NCBI GenBank assembly: GCA_944383245.1
Contig: CALWOU010000007.1
Span: 1 to 53,029, forward strand
Direction of reading: 5' to 3'
Source of the DNA: an uncultured Clostridia bacterium
GTDB taxonomy: Bacteria; Bacillota; Clostridia; Christensenellales; UBA1242
Length of the DNA stretch: 53,029 bases
Shown: positions 1 to 8,670 of the stretch, one piece after another
How the letters are laid out: each line of letters opens with the position of its first letter
Position numbering within the stretch: position 1 is the first letter of the stretch
Position numbers and translations under genes: made by a program
Notes under the pieces: generated by a model
What the model was told of the DNA's origin: nothing
What the model saw: the letters and a program-made list of their open reading frames with translations, nothing else
The model's database searches: none

Positions 1-75
1 TGGCAGGGGAGACGCGATTCGAACACGCAACCTACGGTTTTGGAGACCGCTACTCTACCGTTGAGCCACTCCCCT
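1..75 (-). tRNA. trnW: tRNA-Trp (anticodon CCA)
   Basis: Read on the minus strand, the first 75 bases fold as a complete tRNA. The acceptor stem is AGGGGAG (69-75) pairing with CTCCCCT (5-11). The D-loop contains CTCAACGGTAG, the anticodon loop is CTCCAAA and the T-loop contains TTCGAAT. The anticodon CCA is at 41-43 on the plus strand. The 3' CCA tail is encoded (1-3). It lies at the window edge, so neighbouring tRNAs beyond it cannot be excluded. Confidence 0.97.
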
Positions 76-260
76 ATCTTCTTTATTATACAATACTTAA
101 AATTCATTGTCAAGAAAAGATTATGAATTATATATTTTTTTTGACATTTTTGTTTGAAATTTACTCAAACAAAGAATATATAAAAAATGCAAATGATGTA
201 TATAATAAAAATAGTTGTAAATAGTATTTAAGTAATTTTTCTAACCTTAAAATCTAAGAA

Positions 261-292
261 AAAAAATAACATCAATAATAATGTTATTTTTT
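261..292 (-). terminator. Rho-independent terminator of the nucleoside phosphorylase gene
   Basis: A 12-bp inverted repeat (261-272 with 281-292) with an 8-nt loop lies over the stop codon at 284-286. Its distal arm supplies a run of U residues in the minus-strand transcript. The stem is AT-rich apart from one G-C pair, so strength is uncertain. Confidence 0.6.
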
Positions 293-1093
293 TGAATAAT
301 CATCTATCATATTTTTTACAAATTGAGCGATAATTTCTTTTTTATCTAATGCTTCTTTCGTTGTTTTTGTTATTCTTTGCCATTGCTGTCTAATATTTAT
401 AACAACATCACTAAAATATAAAATTTGACTGAATTTAAATCCTCTAAACTTAGCACAAGCAGCCCACGAAGCACATTCCATTTCTACACAAACAGCACCT
501 AAATTTTTGCTTAACTTTGTCTTTTTCTGTGTGCCTCTAAAATATGCATCAGTAGTTCGTGTTATACCCTTTGTATAATCAAATTTATTCTCTTTTAAGT
601 ATGTTTCAATCTCTTTATTAAGTTCAGAAGAGGTTAAAACAAATGTTGAAGGTTTTAAATAATGATAACTAGCACCTTCATCTCGAATTGCTTTACTAAC
701 AAGCACGAATTTATTTTTTACCTTGTCATCCAAACAACCTGCTGAACCTACTGCAACAAATTCGTCAATGCCAAAAACTGATAACTCTTCCATAAGATTT
801 ACTGCTGCTGGGCCACCGAGTTGAGCAATTGCAACAAGAGAATTTTTGTATAAAAACACTCCGGTTGTACAACTACCCGCATGGTATTCATAAATCATTT
901 CCAAATCTTTTAAAAATTTAGATTTTTTTTGATTGTCATGAAAAATAATATAACATCTATGTATATTTAGTTGTTTTATCTTTTCAACGTTTTTAAATTC
1001 ATTTTTAAAATGTTCTGCATATTGTTTTGCAGAAGTAATTTCGTTTTTGTCATCACCAAACATTAAAATTGGTAAAATATCTTTATTATTCAT
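284..1093 (-). CDS. Nucleoside phosphorylase (uridine/purine nucleoside phosphorylase family)
   Basis: This 269-residue protein belongs to the PNP/UDP phosphorylase family, which cleaves nucleosides with phosphate to a base and ribose-1-phosphate for salvage. The visible signatures are a Gly-rich phosphate-site segment GSAGCLDD near residue 117, an AQLGGPAAVNLMEEL helix before it, and VCVEMECASWAA near residue 204, the Glu-Met-Glu motif that contacts the ribose. The length is slightly above the usual 240-260 because of an N-terminal extension. An AGGAG site precedes the ATG. The gene stands alone between tRNA-Trp and rny. The substrate is not settled; uridine phosphorylase looks most likely from the overall layout. 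Confidence 0.8.
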   Translation of the reverse strand: MNNKDILPILMFGDDKNEITSAKQYAEHFKNEFKNVEKIKQLNIHRCYIIFHDNQKKSKFLKDLEMIYEYHAGSCTTGVFLYKNSLVAIAQLGGPAAVNLMEELSVFGIDEFVAVGSAGCLDDKVKNKFVLVSKAIRDEGASYHYLKPSTFVLTSSELNKEIETYLKENKFDYTKGITRTTDAYFRGTQKKTKLSKNLGAVCVEMECASWAACAKFRGFKFSQILYFSDVVINIRQQWQRITKTTKEALDKKEIIAQFVKNMIDDYSKK

Positions 1094-1113
1094 TAGAACT
1101 CCTATTAAAGTTA

Positions 1114-1119
1114 ATTATA
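1114..1119 (-). promoter_or_regulatory. Possible extended -10 element of the nucleoside phosphorylase gene
   Basis: The minus strand reads TGATATAAT, a perfect -10 with a TGn extension, about 20 nt before the start codon. A TTGACA lies upstream but 20 nt away, longer than usual, so activity would depend on the extended -10. Confidence 0.45.
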
Positions 1120-1215
1120 TCATAAATTTTTCAGACTTGTGTCAATTATTTAAAGATTAAAATACTTTTTTATCACTTTCATTAAAAAAATCAATTATTA
1201 TTAGTAAATTAGAGT

Positions 1216-1252
1216 AAAAAAGAAGTGGAAATAATTATATTCACTTCCTTTT
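1216..1252 (-). terminator. Rho-independent terminator of rny
   Basis: The minus-strand transcript reads GGAAGTGA, a loop, TCCACTTC and then TTTTTTACT. The imperfect stem begins a few bases beyond the rny stop codon at 1256-1258 and is followed by six U residues. Confidence 0.65.
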
Positions 1253-1255
1253 CTT

Positions 1256-2845
1256 TTACTTTGCGGTGTCTGTAAATCGAGATTCGCGAATTACGTTTAC
1301 TTTAATGTGACCAGGGTATTCTAGTTTTGCTTCGATTTGTTTTGCAATGTCGTGTGCTAAAACTTGTGCCTCATCATCGCTAATTTGTTCAGGTTTAACC
1401 ATAACACGGATTTCCCTACCCGCTTGAATTGCATAAGTTTTTTCAACACCTTGGAATTCGTTTGCTATTGCTTCTAAGTCTTGCAAACGTTTGATGTAGT
1501 TTTCAATAGACTCACGCCTTGCACCTGGGCGTGAACTTGAAATTGCGTCCGCTGCTTGAACCAAAACTGCCTCTAATGTTTTAGGTTCAACGTCGTTGTG
1601 GTGCGCCTCAATGCAGTGAATAACCGCTTCACTCTCTTTGTATTTGCGCGCTAGTTCAACACCGATTGAAACGTGCGTTCCTTCAACTTCGTGGTCAACC
1701 GCTTTGCCAAGGTCGTGTAAAAGGCCACCACGTCTAGCCACTTTTTCGTTTGCGCCAACTTCTGCTGCTAACATTCCAGCAATATATGAAACTTCAAGTG
1801 AGTGATTTAATACGTTTTGACCATAACTTGTCCTATACTTCAATCTGCCTAAAACCTTAACAATTTCAGGGTGAATGTTATGAATATCTGCATCAAAGCA
1901 AGCATTTTCGCCCGCCTCTTTTATTGTTTCTTCAACGTCGCGTTGCACTTTTTGGACAATCTCTTCAATACGCGCTGGATGAATTCGTCCGTCCATAATA
2001 AGTTTTTCAAGAGATATACGCGCCACTTCTCTTCTAACAGGGTCAAAACCAGAAAGCGTGATTGCCTCTGGAGTGTCGTCCACAATAAAGTCAATGCCCG
2101 TTGCAGCCTCTAGGGCGCGAATGTTTCTACCTTCACGGCCAATAATTCTACCTTTCATTTCTTCATTTGGCAATGCAACAACGCTTGTTGTGACTTCGCT
2201 AGTGTTATCAACCGCGCACTTTTGAATAGCAAGTGTTATAATATTTCTTGCCTTTTTATCAGCCTCAAGACGCGCCTTATCTTCAATCTCTTTTGCAATT
2301 TTAACTGCGTCAATTTTTGCTTCTTCTGTGTAGCGGTCAATTATAACTTGCTTTGCTTCTTCTTTAGTCATATTGCTAACTTTTTCAAGTTCTTTAACAA
2401 TACTATTTTGAAGTTCGTCAAGTGCCTCTTCTTTATTGTTTAGTGCCTCAATTTGATTGTGAATTTTATCTTTCGCTAGTTCTAACTCTTCACTTTTCTT
2501 GTCTAGCGCATTTTCGCGTTTTGTTAAGTGCTCTTCACGCATAAGCAAGCGCTCTTCACTGCGTTTACCTTCCTCGCGCCTAACTCTGCTTTCCTCTTCA
2601 AATGTTGATTTTAAAATACTAATTTCTTTATTAGTCTGCTCAACTTGTTCTTTTTTAATCTTTTCCGCCTGAGCGTAAGCATCATTTAAGATTTTATCTG
2701 CTTTTATACTCGCTGACTTATTCTTTTTATAAATAACAACAGCATAAATGCCAAATCCGGCACCTACACCAATTGCTAGCATAACTATTGATAAAATAAC
2801 AGTTAAAGTGACGCTTACACTACACAGCAAACTTAAATTTACCAT
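1256..2845 (-). CDS. rny: Ribonuclease Y
   Basis: RNase Y is the membrane-anchored endoribonuclease that starts mRNA decay in Firmicutes. From start to end the protein shows an N-terminal transmembrane helix, a long charged coiled coil rich in Glu and Lys, a KH RNA-binding domain ([15 protein letters not shown]) and an HD metal-dependent phosphodiesterase domain (NHSLEVS ... [12 protein letters not shown]). The start is placed at the ATG at 2845, giving 529 residues. That ATG follows GGGAAGG, whereas an in-frame ATG at 2881 lies upstream of the predicted transcription start and has no ribosome site. The length matches the family (about 520). The gene is monocistronic, with its own consensus promoter and terminator. 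Confidence 0.97.
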   Translation of the reverse strand: MVNLSLLCSVSVTLTVILSIVMLAIGVGAGFGIYAVVIYKKNKSASIKADKILNDAYAQAEKIKKEQVEQTNKEISILKSTFEEESRVRREEGKRSEERLLMREEHLTKRENALDKKSEELELAKDKIHNQIEALNNKEEALDELQNSIVKELEKVSNMTKEEAKQVIIDRYTEEAKIDAVKIAKEIEDKARLEADKKARNIITLAIQKCAVDNTSEVTTSVVALPNEEMKGRIIGREGRNIRALEAATGIDFIVDDTPEAITLSGFDPVRREVARISLEKLIMDGRIHPARIEEIVQKVQRDVEETIKEAGENACFDADIHNIHPEIVKVLGRLKYRTSYGQNVLNHSLEVSYIAGMLAAEVGANEKVARRGGLLHDLGKAVDHEVEGTHVSIGVELARKYKESEAVIHCIEAHHNDVEPKTLEAVLVQAADAISSSRPGARRESIENYIKRLQDLEAIANEFQGVEKTYAIQAGREIRVMVKPEQISDDEAQVLAHDIAKQIEAKLEYPGHIKVNVIRESRFTDTAK

Positions 2846-2863
2846 ATAATGTACCTTCCCTTT

Positions 2864-2882
2864 AATGTCTAAATAAGACATT
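2864..2882 (-). promoter_or_regulatory. Stem-loop at the 5' end of the rny mRNA
   Basis: A perfect 7-bp inverted repeat, AATGTCT/AGACATT with a 5-nt loop, occupies the first bases of the predicted rny transcript and ends just before the ribosome-binding site. It could protect the 5' end, act as a cleavage or autoregulation site for RNase Y, or be a DNA operator. The sequence alone does not decide. Confidence 0.55.
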
Positions 2883-2885
2883 ATT

Positions 2886-2914
2886 ATTATACAACAATCA
2901 AATAACTATGTCAA
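2886..2914 (-). promoter_or_regulatory. Consensus housekeeping promoter of rny
   Basis: TTGACA (2909-2914) and TATAAT (2886-2891) are separated by 17 nt, matching the vegetative sigma consensus exactly. Transcription should start near 2879. Confidence 0.85.
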
Positions 2915-3045
2915 GCAAACTTATATTTAAAAATGAAAAATAAAAACGCAATTTGCTTACGTTTTTACATTTATATTTAATTTTGATTTTTTACACTACT
3001 AAATATTGTGTATTTAACATATAAAATACACAAGAAATATGATTG

Positions 3046-4194
3046 CTACAATTCGATAACTTCAATATTTTGAACGATTTCATTTAAAATATAATCTAAA
3101 TTAATTTTTGATTCTTCTTTTTCTGCATCTTTAATTCTAGGTTTAATAACCGGATTTCTAGGCAAAAACACAGTGCAACAATCTTCATATGGCAAAATAC
3201 TTGTTTCGTACGTGCCAATTTTTTTAGCAATGTCTATTATTTCTTCTTTATTAAAACTTATTAGCGGACGCAAAACTATATTTTTTGCAACACTATTTGT
3301 GCTATTTAAACTTTCTATTGTTTGGCTAGCAACCTGACCTAAACTCTCACCTGTTACAATTGTTTTGTATTTATATTTTTCGCAAAGGTAGTTTGCAACT
3401 CTAATCATTGAACGTCTTAATAAATTTATGGCATATTCACTACTGCAATGAATGTGAAATTCCTCTTGAAGTTTAGTCATTGAACAAATATACATATATT
3501 TTGCACCAATGAACTTTTTAATCTTTTTTGCAAGTGTTATAACCTTTTCTTTTGCTTGCGGACTAGTGTAAGGAAAACTATCAAAATGCAAAACATCCTG
3601 CTTAAGCCCGCGCTTTGCCATACAAAACCCTGCAACAGGGCTATCAATACCACCGCTAAGTAGCAATAGTCCGTCCGCCTTTTCGCCAAGTGGTAAACCC
3701 GAATATGCGTGTATAGTGTCAGTAAAAATAAAAGTCTTTCCATTTTCTCGAATATCAACACTAATAATTTTTTCAGGATTGTGAATGTCCACGCGTGCAG
3801 ACTCGTTATTTTTTAGCACAATTTCACCAAGGTCGCCAGCAAAATCGTTGGATTTAATTGGAAATGACTTGTCCGCGCGATTTACGTCGCACTTAAAACT
3901 TGAGTTAATTTTTAATTTTGAAACAAAGTCTTTTATCTCAATTTCGTCCGAATTTATTTCAGTTGCAACCGAGATAGAATGCACTCCAAAAACAGATGTT
4001 AGTGCGTCTATTATATCTTGCTCCTCGCTATCGTTATATCCGCGAACAATAAGCCTATTTTGAATGTTTTCCAATTTGCAATCAAAATCTTTAATTGCCT
4101 CTTTTATATTATTATATAGCAAATTGAGGAAATATTTTTTATTCCCGCCTTTTAAATGAATTTCATTAAATCTAATTAATATAACTTTTTCCAT
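3046..4194 (-). CDS. thiI: tRNA 4-thiouridine synthetase ThiI
   Basis: ThiI adenylates uridine 8 of tRNA and transfers sulfur to form 4-thiouridine; in some species it also feeds thiamine thiazole synthesis. The N-terminal half is a ferredoxin-like plus THUMP region. The PP-loop ATPase motif LLLLSGGIDSPVAG is near residue 177, and CCTVFLPRNPV occurs near residue 340. At 382 residues it lacks the C-terminal rhodanese domain of the E. coli protein, which is normal in Firmicutes. It starts 4 nt after the stop of the cysteine desulfurase at 4198-5304, the sulfur donor expected for it, as in the nifZ-thiI pair of B. subtilis. Confidence 0.95.
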   Translation of the reverse strand: MEKVILIRFNEIHLKGGNKKYFLNLLYNNIKEAIKDFDCKLENIQNRLIVRGYNDSEEQDIIDALTSVFGVHSISVATEINSDEIEIKDFVSKLKINSSFKCDVNRADKSFPIKSNDFAGDLGEIVLKNNESARVDIHNPEKIISVDIRENGKTFIFTDTIHAYSGLPLGEKADGLLLLSGGIDSPVAGFCMAKRGLKQDVLHFDSFPYTSPQAKEKVITLAKKIKKFIGAKYMYICSMTKLQEEFHIHCSSEYAINLLRRSMIRVANYLCEKYKYKTIVTGESLGQVASQTIESLNSTNSVAKNIVLRPLISFNKEEIIDIAKKIGTYETSILPYEDCCTVFLPRNPVIKPRIKDAEKEESKINLDYILNEIVQNIEVIEL

Positions 4195-4197
4195 ATC

Positions 4198-5304
4198 TTA
4201 CCTTTTTAAAATTTGTTTATAATTTTCAACCGCATTAGATAATTCGTGCGCAAGATCAATACAATCTTGAATAGTTATATCGTCGTCAAAACTAATTCGA
4301 ATTGCACCCTCAGCATATTTTTTTGGAACAATTGATGAAATAACTCGGTTAATTTTAACACCGCTATTGCAAGCAGACCCCGTTCCAATTAAATAACCTT
4401 TGCTTTCAAGCAAATGTGCTATCGTTTCGCCTCTTACACCTGCAAAACAAATTGAAATGATGTTATCAACGCAACCCACGTCTGAAACAAGATAATAATC
4501 GCCTGATAAGTTATCTAAAAACGCTTTTTTGTGCGCGCTAAAATCCTTTTTTGTTAGGTCTTGAACCGCCACCTCAAAAGACTTTATTGCAGGTATATTT
4601 TCTGTGCCGGCTCGCAAATTATTTTCTTGACCGCCACCAAGTATGAATGGTTTAAATTTATTAATATTTTTGATATACAATGCGCCTATGCCCTTTGGTC
4701 CGTGAATTTTGTGCGCTGAAATTGTATAAAAATCTACTCCTAATTCCTTTAAATTAATGTCTAATTTTCCTACAGCCTGCACACCGTCCGAATGAATTAG
4801 CGCGTTAGGACTATGTTTTTTTACTAATTCAAACACTTTTATTATATCGTTTACTGCTCCTGTTTCGTTGCTAACGTGAATAACCGACACGAGTGCCACA
4901 CTACTATCTAATTCTCTTTCTAACACCTCATAATCAATTGAACCATTGCTTGCTAGCGGAATAAACACAACATTGTAACCTAATTCGAGATAATGTTTTG
5001 CTGTATTATGAATTGAACTATGCTCGCCCGCGCTTATAATGTATTTTTTATCTTTTCTAATGATACAACTATTTAGTACCGCGTTATTCGACTCGCTAGC
5101 ACACCCCGTAAAAATAAATGTTGAATTTTTATCTCCCTTAAAATATTTAATAAAAAACTCTCGCGCATCTTCAATCAATTTCTTGCTATCTACCGCTTCA
5201 GCATATAGTGCGCTTGGATTATAAAAGTTATTGCTATAAGAAACATACGAATTTAATGAATTTTCACTTATTTTCGTCGTTGACGCATTATCAAAATATT
5301 TCAT
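4198..5304 (-). CDS. Cysteine desulfurase paired with ThiI (NifS/NifZ type)
   Basis: This 368-residue PLP enzyme removes sulfur from cysteine as an enzyme-bound persulfide. The start MKYFDNASTT is typical of the family. The PLP lysine lies in TISAHKIHGPKG (about residue 200), and the persulfide cysteine is in GTGSACNSG (about residue 320), the long-loop IscS-like form. Its position directly before thiI suggests it is the sulfur donor for tRNA thiolation. The second desulfurase at 31089-32282 sits with an IscU-like gene. No Shine-Dalgarno site precedes the ATG, and the -10 element ends 6 nt upstream, so the mRNA is probably leaderless. Confidence 0.93.
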   Translation of the reverse strand: MKYFDNASTTKISENSLNSYVSYSNNFYNPSALYAEAVDSKKLIEDAREFFIKYFKGDKNSTFIFTGCASESNNAVLNSCIIRKDKKYIISAGEHSSIHNTAKHYLELGYNVVFIPLASNGSIDYEVLERELDSSVALVSVIHVSNETGAVNDIIKVFELVKKHSPNALIHSDGVQAVGKLDINLKELGVDFYTISAHKIHGPKGIGALYIKNINKFKPFILGGGQENNLRAGTENIPAIKSFEVAVQDLTKKDFSAHKKAFLDNLSGDYYLVSDVGCVDNIISICFAGVRGETIAHLLESKGYLIGTGSACNSGVKINRVISSIVPKKYAEGAIRISFDDDITIQDCIDLAHELSNAVENYKQILKR

Positions 5305-5310
5305 TTGATT

Positions 5311-5339
5311 ATTATATCACATTCAATAAATTTCTTCAA
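5311..5339 (-). promoter_or_regulatory. Promoter of the nifS-thiI operon, predicted leaderless
   Basis: TTGAAG (5334-5339), a 17-nt spacer ending in TGA, and TATAAT (5311-5316). Only 6 nt separate the -10 from the ATG at 5304, so transcription should begin at or next to the start codon. Confidence 0.75.
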
Positions 5340-5528
5340 TAATTTTAAATATAAACTTTTACATTTTGGTTCAACTTACTATATAAATTTAATTTATCTC
5401 ACACTTTACTAATTTAAACGATTTATAACTATATGTTTAACTTTTCATATATTCGCTTATATTTATTACCTATACATTTTATCTTGAGCTAATTTTACTA
5501 GTATATTTAATAAAACTATTACTTTTGT

Positions 5529-6173
5529 TTATGGCACGAGGTCGAGCGCTTCGCCTAGGCTTCCGCCATTTAGGTAAACTTCAGGCACTTTTCCAACGAT
5601 TATGCTTTCAGCAAGTATAACTTGGTTAGTTGAATACACATCATATGATTTTATTGGCATAACAATGCTAACGTGTATGTTGATATAAAGGTATAGCATA
5701 TGTTTTGTCATATTAATGCCAACAGAGTCAAATTCACTAACAAAATCACTACTAACAGCACCAATTGGAACTAATCTAAGTCCGATTGTAGGACCTCGTC
5801 CAATTAAAAAAGGAATACCTGTTAGCGTGCCGATATTGAGCCTTAATCCGTCCTCGCCTAGACTTTGCATCTCAATTTGCGCTTCTTTTACTATTTCTCG
5901 CGTTATACTATTTATTTCATATTGATTTGCACTCATAGTTTGAATTTCACCACTATCATTATAGGTTATATCTATTAATGCGTCATAACTCAACGTTCGA
6001 TTAATAACGTTACTAACCGCTAAATTAATGGCTTGTTCAATAACGCGCCTAGTTTCCGCCTCTGAATAAGTGATGATAATAGGACTTATAACAAAAAAAT
6101 AATAGCACAACAAAATTGCCAATATAAAAATTAAACAAATATATGCTTTTATTTTTTTCTTACCCTTTCTCAC
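5529..6173 (-). CDS. yunB: YunB-like sporulation protein
   Basis: The 214-residue product has an N-terminal transmembrane helix (about residues 8-30), followed by an extracytoplasmic domain. It matches YunB in layout: EAETRRVIEQAINLAVSN after the helix, then an amphipathic domain with IGTLTGIPFLIGRGPTIGL, SVGINMTKHMLYL and a closing ESIIVGKVPEVYLNG. YunB is needed for efficient sporulation in B. subtilis and is made in the mother cell; its biochemical role is unknown. The gene lies just downstream of spoVAC-D-E, which supports the call. The start is uncertain: the frame opens with GTG at 6173 without a clear ribosome site. Confidence 0.85.
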   Translation of the reverse strand: MRKGKKKIKAYICLIFILAILLCYYFFVISPIIITYSEAETRRVIEQAINLAVSNVINRTLSYDALIDITYNDSGEIQTMSANQYEINSITREIVKEAQIEMQSLGEDGLRLNIGTLTGIPFLIGRGPTIGLRLVPIGAVSSDFVSEFDSVGINMTKHMLYLYINIHVSIVMPIKSYDVYSTNQVILAESIIVGKVPEVYLNGGSLGEALDLVP

Positions 6174-6189
6174 TCATTTATATATATTA

Positions 6190-6260
6190 AAAAAGAAGAG
6201 CAATTATGAAGTTAACTTTAATTAGATTATATCGCTCAACTACCATATACTCTTCTTTTT
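6190..6260 (-). terminator. Possible terminator or stem between spoVAE and the yunB-like gene
   Basis: An 11-bp inverted repeat (6190-6200 with 6250-6260, GAAGAG/CTCTTC plus A/T pairs) encloses about 49 nt. On the minus strand the hairpin is followed by TTTTTTAATA. The long loop makes it a weak terminator candidate. Confidence 0.35.
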
Positions 6261-6313
6261 ATATAGTTTAAATTTAATACTTTTGTTTTTTATTTTTTAT
6301 TTTTAGTATAATA

Positions 6314-6416
6314 AATCATCCAACACTTTTTTCTTTTTTCTCATTTTTGCGCACATAGTCTTAATTCGTCCAATACTTTTATTTCTTCTTTCTTATTTTT
6401 TATTTTCGCTTTAGCG
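6314..6416. repeat. Imperfect pyrimidine-rich direct repeat downstream of spoVAE
   Basis: Two units of about 50 nt begin with ATCCAACACTTTT (near 6317) and GTCCAATACTTTT (near 6368). Each continues as a T/C-rich tract ending in a GCG- or CGC-containing box. The region is non-coding and no function is apparent. Confidence 0.45.
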
Positions 6417-6418
6417 GT

Positions 6419-6796
6419 CTAGTGCCCTCCTCGTTTGGTTTTGCTATTAAATATTAATGCGAATATAAATGAGGCAAATATTGCCATTGCTATTCCGCCT
6501 GACGCAGCTGATAATCCTCCCGTAAATATTCCTATAAATCCGCTTTCTTGTGCAGCAGTGATTGCACCGCGAGCAAGTGTGGCACCAAAGCCTATAATAG
6601 GAACACTTGCGCCCGCTTTTGCAAACTCTCTAAATGGTGCATAAATATTTAACACCTCAAGAATCATACCAATTATTAGAAATAACACAAGTATACGCGC
6701 GGTTGTTATTTTAGTTCGAATCACCAAAATTTGTGCAAGAAAACAGATAAACCCGCCAACAAGAAATGATATAACATAATCCCAAATATTTATCAT
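6419..6796 (-). CDS. spoVAE: Stage V sporulation protein AE (SpoVAE/AEb)
   Basis: This is a 125-residue membrane protein with four predicted helices. The conserved SpoVAE core is visible as FICFLAQILVIRT near the start, then REFAKAGASVPIIGFG, ARGAITAAQ and GLSAASGGIAMAI. With SpoVAC and SpoVAD it forms the forespore inner-membrane channel that loads Ca-dipicolinate into spores and releases it in germination. It overlaps the end of spoVAD by 4 nt (ATGA), showing coupled translation. Confidence 0.95.
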   Translation of the reverse strand: MINIWDYVISFLVGGFICFLAQILVIRTKITTARILVLFLIIGMILEVLNIYAPFREFAKAGASVPIIGFGATLARGAITAAQESGFIGIFTGGLSAASGGIAMAIFASFIFALIFNSKTKRGGH

Positions 6797-8061
6797 TTTT
6801 CTCTCCTTTTTGATTTATTTGCACTATCTAAAGTCTGCATTGTTAAATTTGTTTTCTTTTGTTTTGACGAAGGACTAGAAGTATTTGAATTTTTAGATGA
6901 TACATTAGAATTTTTTAAATTTTTTTCTAAAATTGCGCTATTTTTCCCATTATTTTTTAATTTTTGCGCTATTTTTTCACTTTTTTTAAAATTTTTCTTA
7001 ATTTTTGTATTTTTAACATTTTCATTTTTAACGCCAAAAACAACTGAATCGACATTTTGCTTTTTAAAATTTGGAACATATTCAAGTTCAACAGCGTGTG
7101 CAATACCTGGAATTGTGTCACCTTGCTGAGAAGTGGTTGTGCTCATTAACGCACCCGTTGAAACAAGTAATACTCGCTTAAATTCGCCATTTTTAAGTTT
7201 TTTAAGAAGATATGAGTTTAACACACTAGCGCTACATCCAGCCCCGCTTCCTCCCATAAAAACGCGTTCAGTTTTATCAAAAATCATACAACCACAATCA
7301 GAATAATTTTTTCCAAGCACCACCCCATTGTGCTCCATTAAATCAATCAAAATTTCGCTTCCTAGTTTTCCTAAATCACCCGTTAAAATCATATCATAAT
7401 CTTCGCTTTTAAGGTTTCGATTTTTTATATGAGTTAGAATACTGTCGCAAGCACTAGGTGCCATAGCGGCTCCCATATTGTTAATGTCACTAATTCCAAA
7501 GTCTACAACTTTTCCGAAAGTTACACTATTAATTCGAATATTGCTTTTTCTTTTTGAAATTATAGAGGCTCCACCGCCTGTAATTGTCCATTGCGCTGTT
7601 GGAGGGCGCTGATTGCCAAGTTCAAGCGGAAAACGATACTGCCTTTCCGCACTCGAAAAGTGTGTGCAAGTACCAGCAACCACGTTTTCTGCCAAATTGT
7701 TGTCTACAAATATTGATGCAAGCGCAAGTGATTCAGTCATTGTGGCACAAGCAGAATAAAGCCCGATAAATGGAAGAGAGAGCTCGCGCGCAGTAAATGA
7801 TGAACTTACAATTTGATTTAATAAATCTCCCCCAAAGAAAAATTGAATGTCGGATATATTTAGCCCAGATTTTTGGATTGCGCCAGTGATGATGTCTAAT
7901 AAAAGTTTTCTTTCACTTTTTTCAAAACTAGATTCTTTTAACGTGTCATCTTTTATTACGTAATCAAAATAGTCTTTGAGTGGTCCTTTTCCTTCAAGTG
8001 GACCAACCATACTGTAACCCTCCAAAAGATATGTTTCATTTTTAAGTATTATTGTTTGCAT
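6793..8061 (-). CDS. spoVAD: Stage V sporulation protein AD (SpoVAD) with a basic C-terminal tail
   Basis: SpoVAD is the thiolase-fold soluble subunit of the SpoVA channel and binds dipicolinic acid. The first 340 or so residues are standard: FFGGDLLNQIVSSSF, LYSACATMTESLALA, GGGASIISKRKS, FGISDINNMGAAMAPSA, GDLGKLGSEIL and GGSGAGCSASVLNSYLL. SpoVAD usually ends shortly after IPGIAHAVEL; here about 75 more residues follow, rich in Lys, Asn and Ser and probably disordered (422 residues instead of about 340). No frameshift is needed to explain it, because the tail runs in frame into the spoVAE overlap. Confidence 0.95.
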   Translation of the reverse strand: MQTIILKNETYLLEGYSMVGPLEGKGPLKDYFDYVIKDDTLKESSFEKSERKLLLDIITGAIQKSGLNISDIQFFFGGDLLNQIVSSSFTARELSLPFIGLYSACATMTESLALASIFVDNNLAENVVAGTCTHFSSAERQYRFPLELGNQRPPTAQWTITGGGASIISKRKSNIRINSVTFGKVVDFGISDINNMGAAMAPSACDSILTHIKNRNLKSEDYDMILTGDLGKLGSEILIDLMEHNGVVLGKNYSDCGCMIFDKTERVFMGGSGAGCSASVLNSYLLKKLKNGEFKRVLLVSTGALMSTTTSQQGDTIPGIAHAVELEYVPNFKKQNVDSVVFGVKNENVKNTKIKKNFKKSEKIAQKLKNNGKNSAILEKNLKNSNVSSKNSNTSSPSSKQKKTNLTMQTLDSANKSKRREK

Positions 8062-8067
8062 ACGTCC

Positions 8068-8514
8068 TCACATAAATAATCCAACTATTCCGCAAAGAAT
8101 TGAACCAACCACACCGCACACTATAACAGGACCTGCGATAGTGAACATTTTAACGCAAATTCCGTAAATAATGCCCTCTTTTTTAAATTCAATCGCAGGG
8201 CTTGAAATCGAGTTTGAAAAACCCGTGATTGGTATGACAGAACCAGCACCACCCCACGCACCAATCACGTCGTAAACGCCAAGGCCAGTTAAAAAGCAGG
8301 TTATAAAAATTATTGTCATAAGCATACAAGTTGAGAGTTCACTTTCTGCTAAATTTGGAAATAGGTAACTATATAAATCATAAAAACCTTGACCAAGCGC
8401 ACATATAAATCCGCCTAATAAAAATGCTTTAAAAAGCGACGGCCAAGCGCGCGTTTTTGGTATTTTTGATTCTACGTATAAGTTATAATTTGAATTTCTT
8501 TCTTCTTTATCCAT
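8068..8514 (-). CDS. spoVAC: Stage V sporulation protein AC (SpoVAC)
   Basis: A 148-residue membrane protein, the mechanosensitive-channel-like subunit of the SpoVA complex. Family features are KAFLLGGFICALGQG in the first helix, LTGLGVYDVIGAWGGAGSVIPITGFSNSI in the middle, and AIEFKKEGIIYGICVKMF before the last helices. It is the first gene of spoVAC-spoVAD-spoVAE. A GAGGTG site precedes the ATG. Upstream a GTATT-N16-CAATAAT arrangement loosely resembles forespore (sigma F/G) promoters but is too weak to call. Confidence 0.96.
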   Translation of the reverse strand: MDKEERNSNYNLYVESKIPKTRAWPSLFKAFLLGGFICALGQGFYDLYSYLFPNLAESELSTCMLMTIIFITCFLTGLGVYDVIGAWGGAGSVIPITGFSNSISSPAIEFKKEGIIYGICVKMFTIAGPVIVCGVVGSILCGIVGLFM

Positions 8515-8670
8515 TTTTCACCTCTAATCGATTATTGACAAAAATTTTTCAAAAATACTAAAAAAGTTAGCAAATAACAATAAATTTTATAAAAATTTAA
8601 TAAAAAATAAATAAATTAAAAAATTTTTAGCAAACTAGATTTATGATGTTATAAAGATAAAGGAGATATT

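Noticed and set aside
2846..2881. The upstream ATG at 2881 as the rny start
   Set aside because: It lies at or before the predicted transcription start, lacks a ribosome site, and the extra residues do not belong to the family.
8535..8563. TTGACA upstream of the same lipoprotein gene as a promoter
   Set aside because: No acceptable -10 lies 16-18 nt away; the nearest (TACTAA) is at 15 nt. It also lies in the region upstream of spoVAC.
8520..8570. Forespore sigma-type promoter for spoVAC
   Set aside because: GTATT and CAATAAT match only loosely, and such matches are frequent in AT-rich DNA.
8647..8655. TGTTATAAA as an extended -10 for the Asn-rich lipoprotein gene
   Set aside because: Transcription would start inside the ribosome-binding site AAAGGAG, which would disable it.
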